64,000 nucleotides of DNA from an uncultured Muribaculaceae bacterium. GTDB taxonomy: Bacteria; Bacteroidota; Bacteroidia; Bacteroidales; Muribaculaceae. The notes below the pieces were generated by a model. It saw only the letters and a list, made by a program, of their open reading frames with translations. It was not told the origin of the DNA and did not search any database. The stretch spans positions 1 through 64,000 of the forward strand of contig CAJGBY010000010.1 of assembly GCA_904501735.1 (NCBI GenBank), read 5' to 3'. Of this stretch, positions 27,464 to 35,868 are shown in pieces (the stretch's first letter is position 1; each line of letters opens with the position of its first letter). The position numbers were made by a program, and so were the translations under genes.

Positions 27464-27537
27464 TGATTCGCACAGGATTCAAACCTGTAACCTTCTGATC
27501 CGTAGTCAGATGCTCTATTCAGTTGAGCTAGCGAACC
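27464..27537 (-). tRNA. tRNA-Arg (ACG), copy on the minus strand
   Basis: This is 74 bases with acceptor GGTTCGC/GCGAATC and anticodon loop CTACGGA on a five-pair stem (anticodon ACG, read as ICG after editing by TadA). The T-loop is GTTTGAATC. It is identical base for base to the plus-strand copy at 35717-35790, including about 20 bases of upstream leader. Confidence 0.95.
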
Positions 27538-27558
27538 ATTTTTGCTTGTTTGCGAGTG

Positions 27559-27566
27559 CAAAGTTA
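27559..27566 (-). promoter_or_regulatory. -7 box TAACTTTG of tRNA-Arg (minus copy)
   Basis: TAACTTTG followed by CACTCGCAAAC lies 21 bases before the tRNA, the same arrangement as for the other tRNA-Arg(ACG) and tRNA-Cys. Confidence 0.75.
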
Positions 27567-27748
27567 CAAACTTTATTTCGTTTGTGCAACATTTTAGAGG
27601 TTTTTTATTACCTTTTATAATTAATGAATTTAATGCTATATACCTAACTTTTTGTATTACAACAGTCTACATATTCCAAGAATAATTACATAAAAATATA
27701 GGAATGAATGATTGAGTAAATTATTGCGGAAAAATGATGTAAAATAGC

Positions 27749-27756
27749 TAATTTTG
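27749..27756 (+). promoter_or_regulatory. -7 box TAATTTTG of the 27774 gene
   Basis: This matches TAnnTTTG, with a TTG about 22 bases upstream as a -33 candidate. The ATG is 17 bases downstream, so the leader is very short. Confidence 0.6.
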
Positions 27757-27773
27757 TACAAAATAAATCTTGA

Positions 27774-28949
27774 ATGAAAGTAGTACGCATCTTTAATCCA
27801 GAACATGACCTTGCCTTGGCATTTGGTGGTACGAATTACACTCCACCGCCAATGGCTCGCTTGCTTCGTCGCGATTTACAATTGTTGCCAATGTGGATTG
27901 GTGATAATGGTGAATGTGTGTTGTCGCAAGGCGATGACATCGACAACTCTTGGATAGAGGATATGAATAATGTGTATGGGTTAGGGGTTGAAATGGCTAC
28001 TACTGAGCAGATTCCTTATTTTGATGCATTTTCTCCGTGGGGATGGAATCATTTTTTGCGTAGAAGACTTTTCCTTGATGGAGCAAAAGAAAGCGCATTA
28101 CCTTCGATTGAAGATGTGGATAATATAAGAAAGCTTTCGCATCGTCGCATATCGATTGAAATTCATCGAATGTTTCTTGATCGCGTGAAGGGATTGCGAG
28201 ATATTATTCCTATTGAATGCTATGATATCGAAGCAGTGCTCGATTTTGCGCGAAAATATCCTTGCGCCTACACTAAAGCACCTTGGTCGTCGAGTGGAAA
28301 AGGAATCTATCGAGCTCTCGATATTGAAGGGTTGGATTTTACTCGTTGGTGTAGTGGAATCATAAAGCGACAAGGGTCGATTATGTGTGAATGTCCGCTC
28401 GATGCAGTGTTGGATTTCGCGATGGAATTTATATGCGAAGGAGGCAAAACCCAATTCGTAGGTTACTCGATTTTCAACAACGACACGCACAGCTCATTTA
28501 GTAGTGGAATGATAGGCTCTTCCGACTTTTTGCATACACGATTAGTCTCTATACTTGGCAACGAATCGTTATTGCGTGATGTGCAAGCTGCTGCCGTGAA
28601 TATTATCGACAATTTGATTGCGCCCCAATATAATGGCTATTTGGGATTAGATATGATGATTTATCGTGATGAGAATGGCGAATTATGCTTAAATCCTTGC
28701 ATCGAATTGAATTTGCGCACCACAATGGGCGTAGTGAGTAGTATCATTGGCAATAAGTTACTTGCACATGATGCAAACGGCACTTTCCATGTAGATTTTC
28801 ATAAAGAAGAAATCAGTGCTGATTATCGAAAGAATCTTCAAGCTAAATGTCCTCTACAACTTACCAGTGATGGTAAAATAAAAAGTGGAGTGCAATTTCT
28901 CACTCCACTTTATTCGGGTACTCAATACTCTGCTTATATAAAAGTTTAG
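27774..28949 (+). CDS. Uncharacterised ATP-grasp-like protein
   Basis: This is a 391-residue soluble protein. The N-terminus (VRIFNPEHDLALAFG) is distinctive and not from a family I can name. The centre has a nucleotide-binding-like segment AYTKAPWSSSGKGIYRA (near residues 163-179), and the C-terminal half has GYLGLDMMIY and CLNPCIELNLRTTMG (near 282-325), which fit the metal-binding D/E and N of ATP-grasp ligases. That makes it a likely ATP-dependent ligase with unknown substrates. It has its own promoter and meets maf tail to tail with a 4-base overlap. Confidence 0.7.
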   Translation: MKVVRIFNPEHDLALAFGGTNYTPPPMARLLRRDLQLLPMWIGDNGECVLSQGDDIDNSWIEDMNNVYGLGVEMATTEQIPYFDAFSPWGWNHFLRRRLFLDGAKESALPSIEDVDNIRKLSHRRISIEIHRMFLDRVKGLRDIIPIECYDIEAVLDFARKYPCAYTKAPWSSSGKGIYRALDIEGLDFTRWCSGIIKRQGSIMCECPLDAVLDFAMEFICEGGKTQFVGYSIFNNDTHSSFSSGMIGSSDFLHTRLVSILGNESLLRDVQAAAVNIIDNLIAPQYNGYLGLDMMIYRDENGELCLNPCIELNLRTTMGVVSSIIGNKLLAHDANGTFHVDFHKEEISADYRKNLQAKCPLQLTSDGKIKSGVQFLTPLYSGTQYSAYIKV

Positions 28950-29539
28950 AGTATTTCTTTCAATTCTTGATATAGCTTAAAAATCGGTAGTCCCATCACA
29001 TTGTAATAACTTCCTACCATACCCGACACAGCCACACAACCTATCCATTCTTGAATACCATAAGCGCCAGCCTTGTCGAATGGCTTGTAATTCTCAATAT
29101 AATAATCGATTTCTTCGTCCGAAAGTTCAGCAAAATTCACATCGGTAACACTGCTAAAACTTTTTGAGAATTGCGTTGTGGTGATAGTAACTCCAGTGAT
29201 TACTTGGTGAGCGTGTCCCGATAGTTCTCTAAGCATCTTGTGAGCATCGTCAGCGTCAACTGGTTTGCCAAGAATCTTATTATTACTTACCACAATAGTG
29301 TCGGCAGTAATAATAAGTTCGTTGTCGGCCATGCATTGACGATAGGCATCGGCCTTCTTTTTAGATATATATTCGGCCACATTGTCGGCTGGCATATCAG
29401 CAGGAAAACTCTCGTCGATGTCGTTCAATACGCGAGTAGTGAATGAAATACCAAGTTGACCGAGTAGCTCTTTGCGTCGAGGAGAATTAGACGCAAGAAT
29501 CACATTGTAACCTTCGATATTTTTCAATGGATGTTCCAT
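28946..29539 (-). CDS. maf: Maf family nucleotide pyrophosphatase
   Basis: This is 197 residues. The N-terminal ILASNSPRRKELLGQLGI is the Maf signature, TADTIV supplies the metal-binding Asp, and FAELSDEEIDYYI and DKAGAYGIQ are conserved in the family. Maf proteins hydrolyse dTTP/UTP or modified nucleotides and are linked to septum control. It is the last gene of a three-gene minus-strand unit with kdsC and the nitroreductase gene (gaps of 21 and 18 bases). Confidence 0.92.
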   Translation of the reverse strand: MEHPLKNIEGYNVILASNSPRRKELLGQLGISFTTRVLNDIDESFPADMPADNVAEYISKKKADAYRQCMADNELIITADTIVVSNNKILGKPVDADDAHKMLRELSGHAHQVITGVTITTTQFSKSFSSVTDVNFAELSDEEIDYYIENYKPFDKAGAYGIQEWIGCVAVSGMVGSYYNVMGLPIFKLYQELKEIL

Positions 29540-29560
29540 AAATTATTCAGTTAAGCTATA

Positions 29561-30085
29561 TTACCAGCCAAAAGCCAATTCATCGGTGAGCCATTCGCCT
29601 TTAGCTTTCATTACTTGTTCTATGATTTCGCGTCCCACACCATAACCACCATTATAAGGGCTGATGTATTTGGCAACCGCCTTCACATCATGAGCAGCAT
29701 CGGCAGGTGCAATCGACAATCCAGCTACTTTCATTACCTCGATGTCGGGAATATCATCGCCAATATACACCACTTCCTCGGGTTTGAGACCTGTGCGTTC
29801 GAGCCAAGCATTGAAATGGTCGATTTTTCGGCTTGCGCTCATAATCACATTTTGCACGCCAAGTCCCACGAAACGCTTTTGCACAGATTCGGTGTTGCCT
29901 CCAGTGATAATAGCCAATTCGTAGCCCAATTTCGCAGCAAGTTGAATAGCATAGCCGTCTTTGATGTTGGCACATCTCATAGGCTCGCCATTGGGGTGCA
30001 AAGGAATAACCGATGGAGACAACACTCCGTCAACATCGAATGCTATTCCCTTTATTTTGGTCAAATCATAGTTGATTGAACTCAT
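29561..30085 (-). CDS. kdsC: KDO 8-phosphate phosphatase (HAD family, KdsC-like)
   Basis: This is a 174-residue cap-less HAD phosphatase. Motif I is FDVDGVLSP (nucleophile Asp near 17), motif II IITGG, and motif IV YIGDDIPDIEVM. The length and the DGVLSP variant match KdsC, which dephosphorylates 3-deoxy-manno-octulosonate 8-phosphate for inner-core lipopolysaccharide. Together with lpxK it marks lipid A-KDO synthesis. A related C0-type sugar phosphatase is the alternative. Confidence 0.87.
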   Translation of the reverse strand: MSSINYDLTKIKGIAFDVDGVLSPSVIPLHPNGEPMRCANIKDGYAIQLAAKLGYELAIITGGNTESVQKRFVGLGVQNVIMSASRKIDHFNAWLERTGLKPEEVVYIGDDIPDIEVMKVAGLSIAPADAAHDVKAVAKYISPYNGGYGVGREIIEQVMKAKGEWLTDELAFGW

Positions 30086-30103
30086 AGATTTCCTTTCGAA
30101 GTA

Positions 30104-30643
30104 TTATTCTTGAGGACGCCATTCGCCAATGTGAACTCGTTCCCAAAGCATCTTTTCAGGATTGAAAGGCTTGCGTTCTTCGCCTTTTTGACCAAGCGAA
30201 ATGATACATTCTACTTGCAAATCAGGTGGGATATTCAATAGAGCCTTTACATAGTCGTCGGCAGTTTCTTCTTCGTCGCGCATGCGACCACGCACTTGCA
30301 CCCAACAGCTACCCAATCCGAGTGCTTCAGCTTGTAGTTGAATGAATGTAGCAGCCACCGATGCATCTTCCACCCATGCTTCACTCTTCATAGGATCAAC
30401 TACTACAGCGATTGCCAAACTACATTTAGCAATTGAACCAGCACCGAATTCTTTACATTTAGCAAGTTCTTCGAGCATTCGTTTGTCCTCAACTGTAACA
30501 AAATACCATGGGCGGCTATTTTTAGAAGTTGGAGCTACAAGCGCAGCTTCAAGAATTAGCTTTACATCTTCAGCAGAGATTTCTTCCTCAGTATATTTTC
30601 TTATGCTACGACGACGCATTAGCAAATCGTGAAAAATTTCCAT
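30104..30643 (-). CDS. Nitroreductase family protein
   Basis: This 179-residue FMN-dependent oxidoreductase opens with MRRRSIRKYTEEEISAEDV and continues with APTSKNSRPWYFVTVEDK, the FMN-phosphate-binding pattern. LGLGSCWVQVRGR lies in the middle and a short LGQKGEERKPF near the end. The family reduces nitro-aromatics, flavins or quinones with NAD(P)H as homodimers. The physiological substrate is unknown. It leads the unit containing kdsC and maf. Confidence 0.88.
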   Translation of the reverse strand: MEIFHDLLMRRRSIRKYTEEEISAEDVKLILEAALVAPTSKNSRPWYFVTVEDKRMLEELAKCKEFGAGSIAKCSLAIAVVVDPMKSEAWVEDASVAATFIQLQAEALGLGSCWVQVRGRMRDEEETADDYVKALLNIPPDLQVECIISLGQKGEERKPFNPEKMLWERVHIGEWRPQE

Positions 30644-30670
30644 AATTTATCAGTTTAGTTAGTCTGTTGG

Positions 30671-30678
30671 CAAAGTTA
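30671..30678 (-). promoter_or_regulatory. -7 box TAACTTTG of the nitroreductase-kdsC-maf unit
   Basis: This is a perfect TAnnTTTG on the minus strand, 27 bases before the ATG. Confidence 0.6.
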
Positions 30679-30715
30679 GTACAATATCACATCATTACAA
30701 AACTAAGAATCTTAA

Positions 30716-30752
30716 TAAAACAAAAGAGGTTATCAATTTCTTGATAACCTCT
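30716..30752 (-). terminator. Terminator of tRNA-fMet
   Basis: On the minus strand AGAGGTTATCAA and TTGATAACCTCT enclose a 4-base loop, then TTTTGTTTT follows. Confidence 0.85.
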
Positions 30753-30759
30753 AACTTAG

Positions 30760-30831
<72 letters not shown>

Positions 30832-30841
30832 ATTTGCACTG

Positions 30842-30849
30842 CAAAATTA
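30842..30849 (-). promoter_or_regulatory. -7 box TAATTTTG of tRNA-fMet
   Basis: This is a perfect TAnnTTTG on the minus strand 10 bases before the tRNA 5' end, followed by the palindromic GCAGTGC. The 5' leader is therefore very short. Confidence 0.6.
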
Positions 30850-30998
30850 CAACATATTTTCCATTCCCGCAATAGTTAGACTTAATTTTTTATGTTAAAA
30901 AACATATTTTTGATGATTTTTGCCCAAAAACGACCTCTTTTTGGCCCAAAATCACGAGTTTCCCCATTTTTTACTGTCTTTTTTTATACATCTTATTA

Positions 30999-31030
30999 TT
31001 TGGTCGCATTACAACTCTTTGCTATCTTTG
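30999..31030 (+). promoter_or_regulatory. Promoter of yqgE predicting a leaderless mRNA
   Basis: A -33 TTTG (30999-31002), a 20-base spacer and a -7 box TATCTTTG (31023-31030) are followed after only 6 bases by the ATG at 31037. With the start site a few bases past the -7 box, the transcript would begin at or within the start codon. Confidence 0.65.
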
Positions 31031-31036
31031 CAAAAT

Positions 31037-31639
31037 ATGGACATTCTTGATTCCGACATAATAAAACTGCGTTTTGATCAACCTATACCTAAGGTGGGCG
31101 ATATTCTACTTGCCGAACCAATGATGGCAAATAGCATTTTCACGCGTTCAACTATCGTTCTCATTGAGCACAGCGATAGCATGGGTTCGATGGGTTTTAT
31201 CACTAATCATCGTTCGGAATATACTCTTAACGAACTTGTGGAAGAAATAGAGCGCGAGGAAGAGATTCCGGTGTATATAGGTGGTCCGGTGCGTTGCAAT
31301 CAAATGTACTATATCCACACTCTTGGCAATCTGATTCCAGAATCGGTGGAAGTGGCTAATGGACTTTATGTGAGTGGTGATTTCAAGGCTATAATTGAAT
31401 ATGTGAATTCGGGAGCACCCATCGAGGGCAAAATTAGATTTATTCTTGGTTATAGCGGTTGGGACAAAGGTCAACTGGAAGACGAACTGAAAAATTTTGA
31501 TTGGGCTGTTGCAAATATGTGCGACACCAACACTCTACTATCGACCGAAGAAGACACCACTTGGCGCAAATGTGTAACTATGCTTGACAGCCGTTACTGG
31601 CTGTGGCTTAATTGCCCAACATCGCCACATTTGAATTAG
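31037..31639 (+). CDS. YqgE/AlgH family protein (UPF0301)
   Basis: This is 200 residues. The start at 31037 gives MDILDSDIIKLRF, which fits the family; a longer in-frame start at 30920 would lie upstream of the promoter and adds an unrelated hydrophobic stretch. Conserved features are VGDILLAEPMMANSIFTRSTIVLIEH, SMGFITNHRSEYTLNELV, VYIGGPVRCNQMYYIH and LGYSGWDKGQLEDEL. The biochemical role of this family is unknown. It converges with the GNAT gene with a 4-base overlap. Confidence 0.9.
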   Translation: MDILDSDIIKLRFDQPIPKVGDILLAEPMMANSIFTRSTIVLIEHSDSMGSMGFITNHRSEYTLNELVEEIEREEEIPVYIGGPVRCNQMYYIHTLGNLIPESVEVANGLYVSGDFKAIIEYVNSGAPIEGKIRFILGYSGWDKGQLEDELKNFDWAVANMCDTNTLLSTEEDTTWRKCVTMLDSRYWLWLNCPTSPHLN

Positions 31640-32163
31640 GCTAATAGTTGTAACACCACTACATCTTCATATTGATTTCCAATTCTAACCCACGAGCGCA
31701 AGCAACCACAAGTTTTGAATCGGCACGACTTAAACAATCTTTGTGCGGGTTCGTTGCTCATTGCTGTCAATGCTGTAAGCGAGTGCATTCCTATGTGGGC
31801 GAAACAATATTCGCACAATAGGTCGATAGCTCGCTTAGCGTAGCCTTGCATTCGAGCGTTCACATCGATGTATATACCAACTGATGCGTGTCGGTTGACT
31901 GGGTCGAAATCGAAAACATCAATTGTACCAATAGCTTTGTGCGATGACTTTTCTTCGATAACAAATCGCAGTTGACGGCTCGCAAATATGTCGGCTTCGT
32001 AGGTGTCGATATAATCCCACAATTGTTTGCGAGAATAAGGAGCCACGGCATTGCCAACATTCCATTGCTCGCTATCATTCTCCCACAAATAGAGCATATC
32101 CAAATCATTCATTTCAGGAGCACGCAAAACTAACGCTTCATCGACCAACATAGCTTGTTTCAT
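31636..32163 (-). CDS. GNAT family N-acetyltransferase
   Basis: This is 175 residues with the RimJ/RimL-like GNAT fold: LVLRAPEMNDLDMLYLWEND at the N-terminus, AIGTIDVFDFD, and the acetyl-CoA-binding segment VNARMQGYAKRAIDLLCEYCF (pattern R/QxxGxA) near 108-128, then TALTAMSNEPAQRLFKSCRF. The acceptor (protein N-terminus, polyamine or antibiotic) is unknown. It is a single-gene unit with a promoter divergent from that of the pantothenate kinase gene. Confidence 0.88.
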   Translation of the reverse strand: MKQAMLVDEALVLRAPEMNDLDMLYLWENDSEQWNVGNAVAPYSRKQLWDYIDTYEADIFASRQLRFVIEEKSSHKAIGTIDVFDFDPVNRHASVGIYIDVNARMQGYAKRAIDLLCEYCFAHIGMHSLTALTAMSNEPAQRLFKSCRFKTCGCLRSWVRIGNQYEDVVVLQLLA

Positions 32164-32186
32164 ACAATTAATTGATGTTTACTCGA

Positions 32187-32194
32187 CAAAGATA
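32187..32194 (-). promoter_or_regulatory. -7 box TATCTTTG of the GNAT gene
   Basis: This is a perfect box on the minus strand 23 bases before the ATG. It is back to back with the coaW box at 32218 with 23 bases between, so the two promoters' upstream regions overlap. Confidence 0.65.
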
Positions 32195-32217
32195 GGCAAT
32201 AATATGAAAATAAATAT

Positions 32218-32225
32218 TATCTTTG
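32218..32225 (+). promoter_or_regulatory. -7 box TATCTTTG of coaW
   Basis: This is a perfect TAnnTTTG 28 bases before the pantothenate kinase ATG, divergent from the GNAT promoter. Confidence 0.65.
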
Positions 32226-32253
32226 ACGCATATTATAAAACGATTCAAATAAA

Positions 32254-33078
32254 ATGGGACTTGTAATAGGTATCGATGTAGGTGGTAGTACTACCAAAAT
32301 TATTGGGCTCAACTGCAAAGGTGAAATTCTTTCTCCTTTATTCATCACAGCAGCCGACCCTGTAACTTCACTTTTTGGAGCTTTTGGTAAATATATCTAC
32401 GACAATGGCTACAACCTAAGCGACATTGAGCAAGTAATGCTCACAGGTGCTGGCAGTGCATTTATCGATGGCGATCTTTACGGACTACCAACGGCAAAAA
32501 CCGATGAGTTTCTCGCTAATGGCTTGGGTGCAAGCTATGGTATGGACCTCGAAAAGCTTATCGTTGTTAGTATGGGCACGGGTACATCTTATGTTCGTAT
32601 CGATGAGGATGGGATTCGCCACATTGGCGGTATTAGCATAGGTGGTGGTACGCTACAAGGTTTGTCACAACTACTTCTTAAGACTCGTAATTTCCATAAA
32701 ATATGCGACTTAGCTTCGCGAGGCGATATTTCTAATATCAACTTGCTTATTAGTGACATTTGTAAGCATGACTTAAAGAATCTTCCTCTCGACGCAACAG
32801 CATCTTTCTTTGGAAAGGTTACAAGTAGCGATGTTTCCGACGAAGATATTGCTCTTGGTTTAATTTTTATGGTGGTGCAATCAATTGGTTCTTCGGCTGT
32901 TTTCTCGGCTATGAATAGCGAGATTAAGGATTTTGTCATGATTGGCAACCTTACCAAATTACCTCAATGTAAAATGGTATTCCCACTGATGGAACGAATT
33001 TATGGAGTGAAATTCCATATACCTCCACATGCCGAATTCCGCACCGCACTTGGTGCAGCACTTGCATTTAAGAAATAA
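32254..33078 (+). CDS. coaW: Type II pantothenate kinase
   Basis: This 274-residue ASKHA-fold kinase performs the first step of coenzyme A synthesis. It opens with the phosphate-binding GIDVGGSTTKIIG and has TGAGSAF, VVSMGTGTSYV and GGISIGGGTLQGLSQLLL, as in the staphylococcal/eukaryotic type II enzymes. It differs from the type III (CoaX) form I would expect in Bacteroides. Homologues of type II are usually insensitive or weakly sensitive to CoA feedback in bacteria. It is a single gene followed by a strong terminator. Confidence 0.88.
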   Translation: MGLVIGIDVGGSTTKIIGLNCKGEILSPLFITAADPVTSLFGAFGKYIYDNGYNLSDIEQVMLTGAGSAFIDGDLYGLPTAKTDEFLANGLGASYGMDLEKLIVVSMGTGTSYVRIDEDGIRHIGGISIGGGTLQGLSQLLLKTRNFHKICDLASRGDISNINLLISDICKHDLKNLPLDATASFFGKVTSSDVSDEDIALGLIFMVVQSIGSSAVFSAMNSEIKDFVMIGNLTKLPQCKMVFPLMERIYGVKFHIPPHAEFRTALGAALAFKK

Positions 33079-33108
33079 GAAAAATCCCGTCAATGACGGG
33101 ATTTTTTA
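33079..33108 (+). terminator. Terminator between coaW and recR, probably bidirectional
   Basis: AAAAATCCCGTC pairs with GACGGGATTTTT around AAT. It has T-runs on both strands, so it can also serve the recR-end of the minus-strand unit. Confidence 0.9.
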
Positions 33109-33116
33109 TTTCATAG

Positions 33117-33749
33117 TTACTTATTCTTTGCAAACGAATCGGAGAATAGTGTTCTATTAAGAATCGAACGACCAAGTGTGAGTTCATCAGTATATTCAAT
33201 GTCATTACCCACACTCATTCCGCGAGCAAGCATAGTTATTTTTACATCAGGATATGGCGCCAAACGACGGAATATATAGAAATTGGTAGTGTCGCCTTCC
33301 ATTGTGGCACTAAGGGCTAATATAACCTCTTTCACTTGTCCTTCTTTCACTCTCTCTACGAGACTTTCTATTTCAATATCTTGTGGCCCCACGCCGTCCA
33401 TAGGTGAAATCAATCCGCCAAGGACATGATATAGTCCATAGTGTTGGTGCGTATTCTCAATGCTCATCACATCTTTCACATTCTCCACCACGCATATCAC
33501 ACTTTCGTCGCGCGAAGGATTTGAGCATATAGGACACACCTCACTTTCCGAGATGTTATGACATTTTTGACAATACTTAATCTCTTTTCGCAAACGAATT
33601 ATGGCCTCACCAAAAGAGATTGATGCATTCTCGTTTTGTCGCAGTAAATAAAGCACCAAGCGCAAAGCCGTTTTGCGGCCTATACCAGGCAACTTAGCAA
33701 ACTCGCTTACTGCGTTTTCAAGCAATGATGATGCAAATTCTTGGTCCAT
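33117..33749 (-). CDS. recR: Recombination mediator RecR
   Basis: This is 210 residues. It has an N-terminal helix-hairpin-helix ([17 protein letters not shown]), a Cys4 zinc finger (CQKCHN...CPICSN near 57-75), a Toprim domain with [12 protein letters not shown] and the C-terminal [24 protein letters not shown]. It works with RecO and RecF to load RecA on gapped DNA. It follows the flavodiiron gene by 14 bases and so is probably co-transcribed with it. Confidence 0.95.
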   Translation of the reverse strand: MDQEFASSLLENAVSEFAKLPGIGRKTALRLVLYLLRQNENASISFGEAIIRLRKEIKYCQKCHNISESEVCPICSNPSRDESVICVVENVKDVMSIENTHQHYGLYHVLGGLISPMDGVGPQDIEIESLVERVKEGQVKEVILALSATMEGDTTNFYIFRRLAPYPDVKITMLARGMSVGNDIEYTDELTLGRSILNRTLFSDSFAKNK

Positions 33750-33763
33750 TAGTTATTGCGTTT

Positions 33764-34933
33764 TTAATCTTCAGTTGACAACAAGCTATCGGCTAGTTCT
33801 TTGAGTTTAATCTCATCGCTTGCTTTCATCTTGCCTTTTATTGTTACTATTGGCTCTACAATATCAATATCCTTCAAACGAGCCATTTCTGCGTGCATCA
33901 ATTTACCTGCAACTGGTGCCCATGAGCCATTTTCAATAAGTGCAACACGACGATTTTGGAAACTCTTATCTTGTAGATGATGTATGAAATCCTTCATTGG
34001 AGGGAAAATTCCTGCATCATAGCTTGCTGCAGCAAGTACCAAGTGGCTATATTTAAATGCATCTTCCACTGCTTCAGCCATATCATCGCGACTCAAATCG
34101 GCAACCGACACCTTTTTCGCGCCTTTTTCGCGCAGAATATCAGCCAATTTGTGAGCTGCTGCAGCCGTATTTCCATGAATTGACGCATAAGCCACAAACA
34201 CACCTTCTACTTCGGGACGATAATCGCTCCAAATATCGTATAGTCCAATGTAATAACCCAAATTTTCTTTCAAAATAGGGCCATGCAAAGGGCAAATAAT
34301 ATCAATCTTAAGATGACTTGCCTTTCTCAACAAGTTTTGCACTTGGGTGCCGTATTTTCCACAAATATTGAAATAATAACGGCGAGCTTCGCAAGCCCAT
34401 TCTTCTTCATGGCTCAATGCGCCGAACTTGCCAAATCCGTCGGCCGAGAACAACACCTTATCTTTTTGTTCATAAGTAGTCATCACTTCTGGCCAATGCA
34501 CCATTGGAGCCATAATAAACTGCAAAGTGTGTTCACCAAGCGAAAGAGTATCATTTTCTTTCACTACGATTGTTTTATCACTGAAATCAATGCTATCATT
34601 ATATAATGGAAGCATCTTCACAGCTTTATCAGTTGCAACAATCTTTGCTTCAGGGAATTTTTTAACAAATTCGCCAATTAAGCCTGCATGATCAGGTTCC
34701 ATGTGATGAACCACAAGATAATCGGGTGTTTTGCCTCCAAGTTCGCACTCAAGATTAATCCACCATTCCGATGATTTGCGACTATCAACAGTATCCATCA
34801 CCGCAATCTTCTCATCTAAAATCACATACGAATTATACGAGATACCATTTGGCACAATATATTGACTTTCGAACAAATCAATGTCAAGGTCGTCAACACC
34901 TATATATTTAATATCTTTAGTAATTTCAATCAT
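33764..34933 (-). CDS. fprA: Flavodiiron protein (A-type flavoprotein, FprA)
   Basis: This 389-residue protein couples a metallo-beta-lactamase-like diiron domain to a flavodoxin domain and reduces O2 or NO. The iron ligands are visible as HHMEPDHAG (HxExDH), [18 protein letters not shown] and CPLHGPIL; the FMN-binding loop is [11 protein letters not shown] near 250. The start at 34933 is preferred because the promoter box lies at 34959-34966, inside the longer reading. No rubredoxin gene is adjacent. It protects anaerobes from oxygen or nitrosative stress. Confidence 0.93.
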   Translation of the reverse strand: MIEITKDIKYIGVDDLDIDLFESQYIVPNGISYNSYVILDEKIAVMDTVDSRKSSEWWINLECELGGKTPDYLVVHHMEPDHAGLIGEFVKKFPEAKIVATDKAVKMLPLYNDSIDFSDKTIVVKENDTLSLGEHTLQFIMAPMVHWPEVMTTYEQKDKVLFSADGFGKFGALSHEEEWACEARRYYFNICGKYGTQVQNLLRKASHLKIDIICPLHGPILKENLGYYIGLYDIWSDYRPEVEGVFVAYASIHGNTAAAAHKLADILREKGAKKVSVADLSRDDMAEAVEDAFKYSHLVLAAASYDAGIFPPMKDFIHHLQDKSFQNRRVALIENGSWAPVAGKLMHAEMARLKDIDIVEPIVTIKGKMKASDEIKLKELADSLLSTED

Positions 34934-34958
34934 TTTAAGTACTTCTTTTTTCGTTATG

Positions 34959-34990
34959 CAAAGATACTCATAAAATCCCGACCACCCCAA
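34959..34990 (-). promoter_or_regulatory. Promoter of fprA-recR
   Basis: On the minus strand a TTG (-33), a 21-base spacer and the -7 box TATCTTTG (34959-34966) are present, 25 bases before the ATG at 34933. It is divergent from the engB promoter. Confidence 0.7.
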
Positions 34991-35011
34991 CCACTATTCA
35001 TAATTTTTAGT

Positions 35012-35019
35012 TATCTTTG
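35012..35019 (+). promoter_or_regulatory. -7 box TATCTTTG of engB
   Basis: This is a perfect TAnnTTTG 22 bases before the ATG at 35042. It shows that the in-frame start at 34862 is not used. Confidence 0.65.
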
Positions 35020-35041
35020 CATTGAAAAATCCTATATAGAT

Positions 35042-35647
35042 ATGAAAATTAAGTCAGCTGAATATATAATTAGTAACGCCGATGCACGAAAGTGTCCCGA
35101 AGGAAACATACCCGAATATGCATTTATCGGACGCTCTAATGTTGGCAAATCTTCACTCATAAATATGCTTACCGAGCGAGCTGCTCTCGCAAAAACTTCA
35201 GCAACTCCAGGTAAGACACTTTTAATCAATCACTTCCTCATCAACAAAGAATGGTACATTGTCGACCTGCCTGGTTATGGCTATGCAAAACGAAGCAAAG
35301 ACAGTCGCGACAAATTCCGCAAGATCATCGAAGGATATATACTTCGCCGTGAGCAGATGACCAATCTATTCGTTCTCGTTGATGCTCGACACGATCCTCA
35401 AAAGATCGACCTTGAATTCATGGAGTGGTTGGGCGAAAATGGAGTACCATTCAGCATCGTATTCACCAAGATGGACAAACTTGGTAAGGTGGTTGGTGTG
35501 GCAAATGTAAACAAATACCTCAAAAAGCTAAAAGAATCGTGGGAAGAACTACCTCCTTACTTCATGACATCAAGTGAAGACCGTCGAGGACGCGAAGAAT
35601 TGCTTGCATATATCGAAGAAATTAATGAATCTTTGAAGGAATCGTAA
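35042..35647 (+). CDS. engB: Ribosome biogenesis GTPase EngB/YihA
   Basis: This is a 201-residue TrmE-Era-type GTPase: P-loop [12 protein letters not shown] (G1), TSATPGKT (G2), DLPGYGYAK (G3), TKMDK (G4) and the TSS of the G5 loop. The start at 35042 is fixed by the promoter just upstream and by family length. EngB helps assemble the large ribosomal subunit. The tRNA-Arg gene follows 69 bases later with its own promoter. Confidence 0.95.
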   Translation: MKIKSAEYIISNADARKCPEGNIPEYAFIGRSNVGKSSLINMLTERAALAKTSATPGKTLLINHFLINKEWYIVDLPGYGYAKRSKDSRDKFRKIIEGYILRREQMTNLFVLVDARHDPQKIDLEFMEWLGENGVPFSIVFTKMDKLGKVVGVANVNKYLKKLKESWEELPPYFMTSSEDRRGREELLAYIEEINESLKES

Positions 35648-35687
35648 AAAAACATCCGAAAAATTTTCTAAATTCAAAAATATTGCC

Positions 35688-35695
35688 TACCTTTG
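35688..35695 (+). promoter_or_regulatory. -7 box TACCTTTG of tRNA-Arg (plus copy)
   Basis: TACCTTTG followed by CACTCGCAAAC lies 21 bases before the tRNA and is identical to the arrangement before tRNA-Cys. Confidence 0.75.
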
Positions 35696-35716
35696 CACTC
35701 GCAAACAAGCAAAAAT

Positions 35717-35790
35717 GGTTCGCTAGCTCAACTGAATAGAGCATCTGACTACGGATCAGAAGGTTACAGGTTTGAATCCTGTGCGAATCA
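35717..35790 (+). tRNA. tRNA-Arg (ACG), copy on the plus strand
   Basis: This is 74 bases, identical to the minus-strand copy at 27464-27537. The anticodon ACG is in loop CTACGGA. Identity continues about 20 bases upstream (through CACTCGCAAACAAGCAAAAAT) but stops a few bases downstream, where each copy has its own terminator. Confidence 0.95.
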
Positions 35791-35794
35791 CTCG

Positions 35795-35829
35795 AAAATC
35801 GCAATTATCGTCGATAGTTGCGATTTTTT
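35795..35829 (+). terminator. Terminator of tRNA-Arg (plus copy)
   Basis: AAATCGCAA pairs with TTGCGATTT across a 12-14 base loop that forms a few further pairs, then seven T follow. The glycosyltransferase promoter begins immediately behind it. Confidence 0.8.
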
Positions 35830-35833
35830 TGTG

Positions 35834-35841
35834 TATCTTTG
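35834..35841 (+). promoter_or_regulatory. -7 box TATCTTTG of the glycosyltransferase gene
   Basis: This is a perfect box 27 bases before the ATG at 35869. It lies inside the longer in-frame reading from 35818, which is therefore rejected. Confidence 0.6.
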
Positions 35842-35868
35842 TTGCACATTAGTACTCCATATTCATTT

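Noticed and set aside
30920..31036. N-terminal extension of yqgE
   Set aside because: The added 39 residues would start upstream of a consensus promoter and do not resemble the family N-terminus.
34934..34990. N-terminal extension of the flavodiiron protein
   Set aside because: The -7 box at 34959-34966 lies inside it, and family members begin near [12 protein letters not shown].
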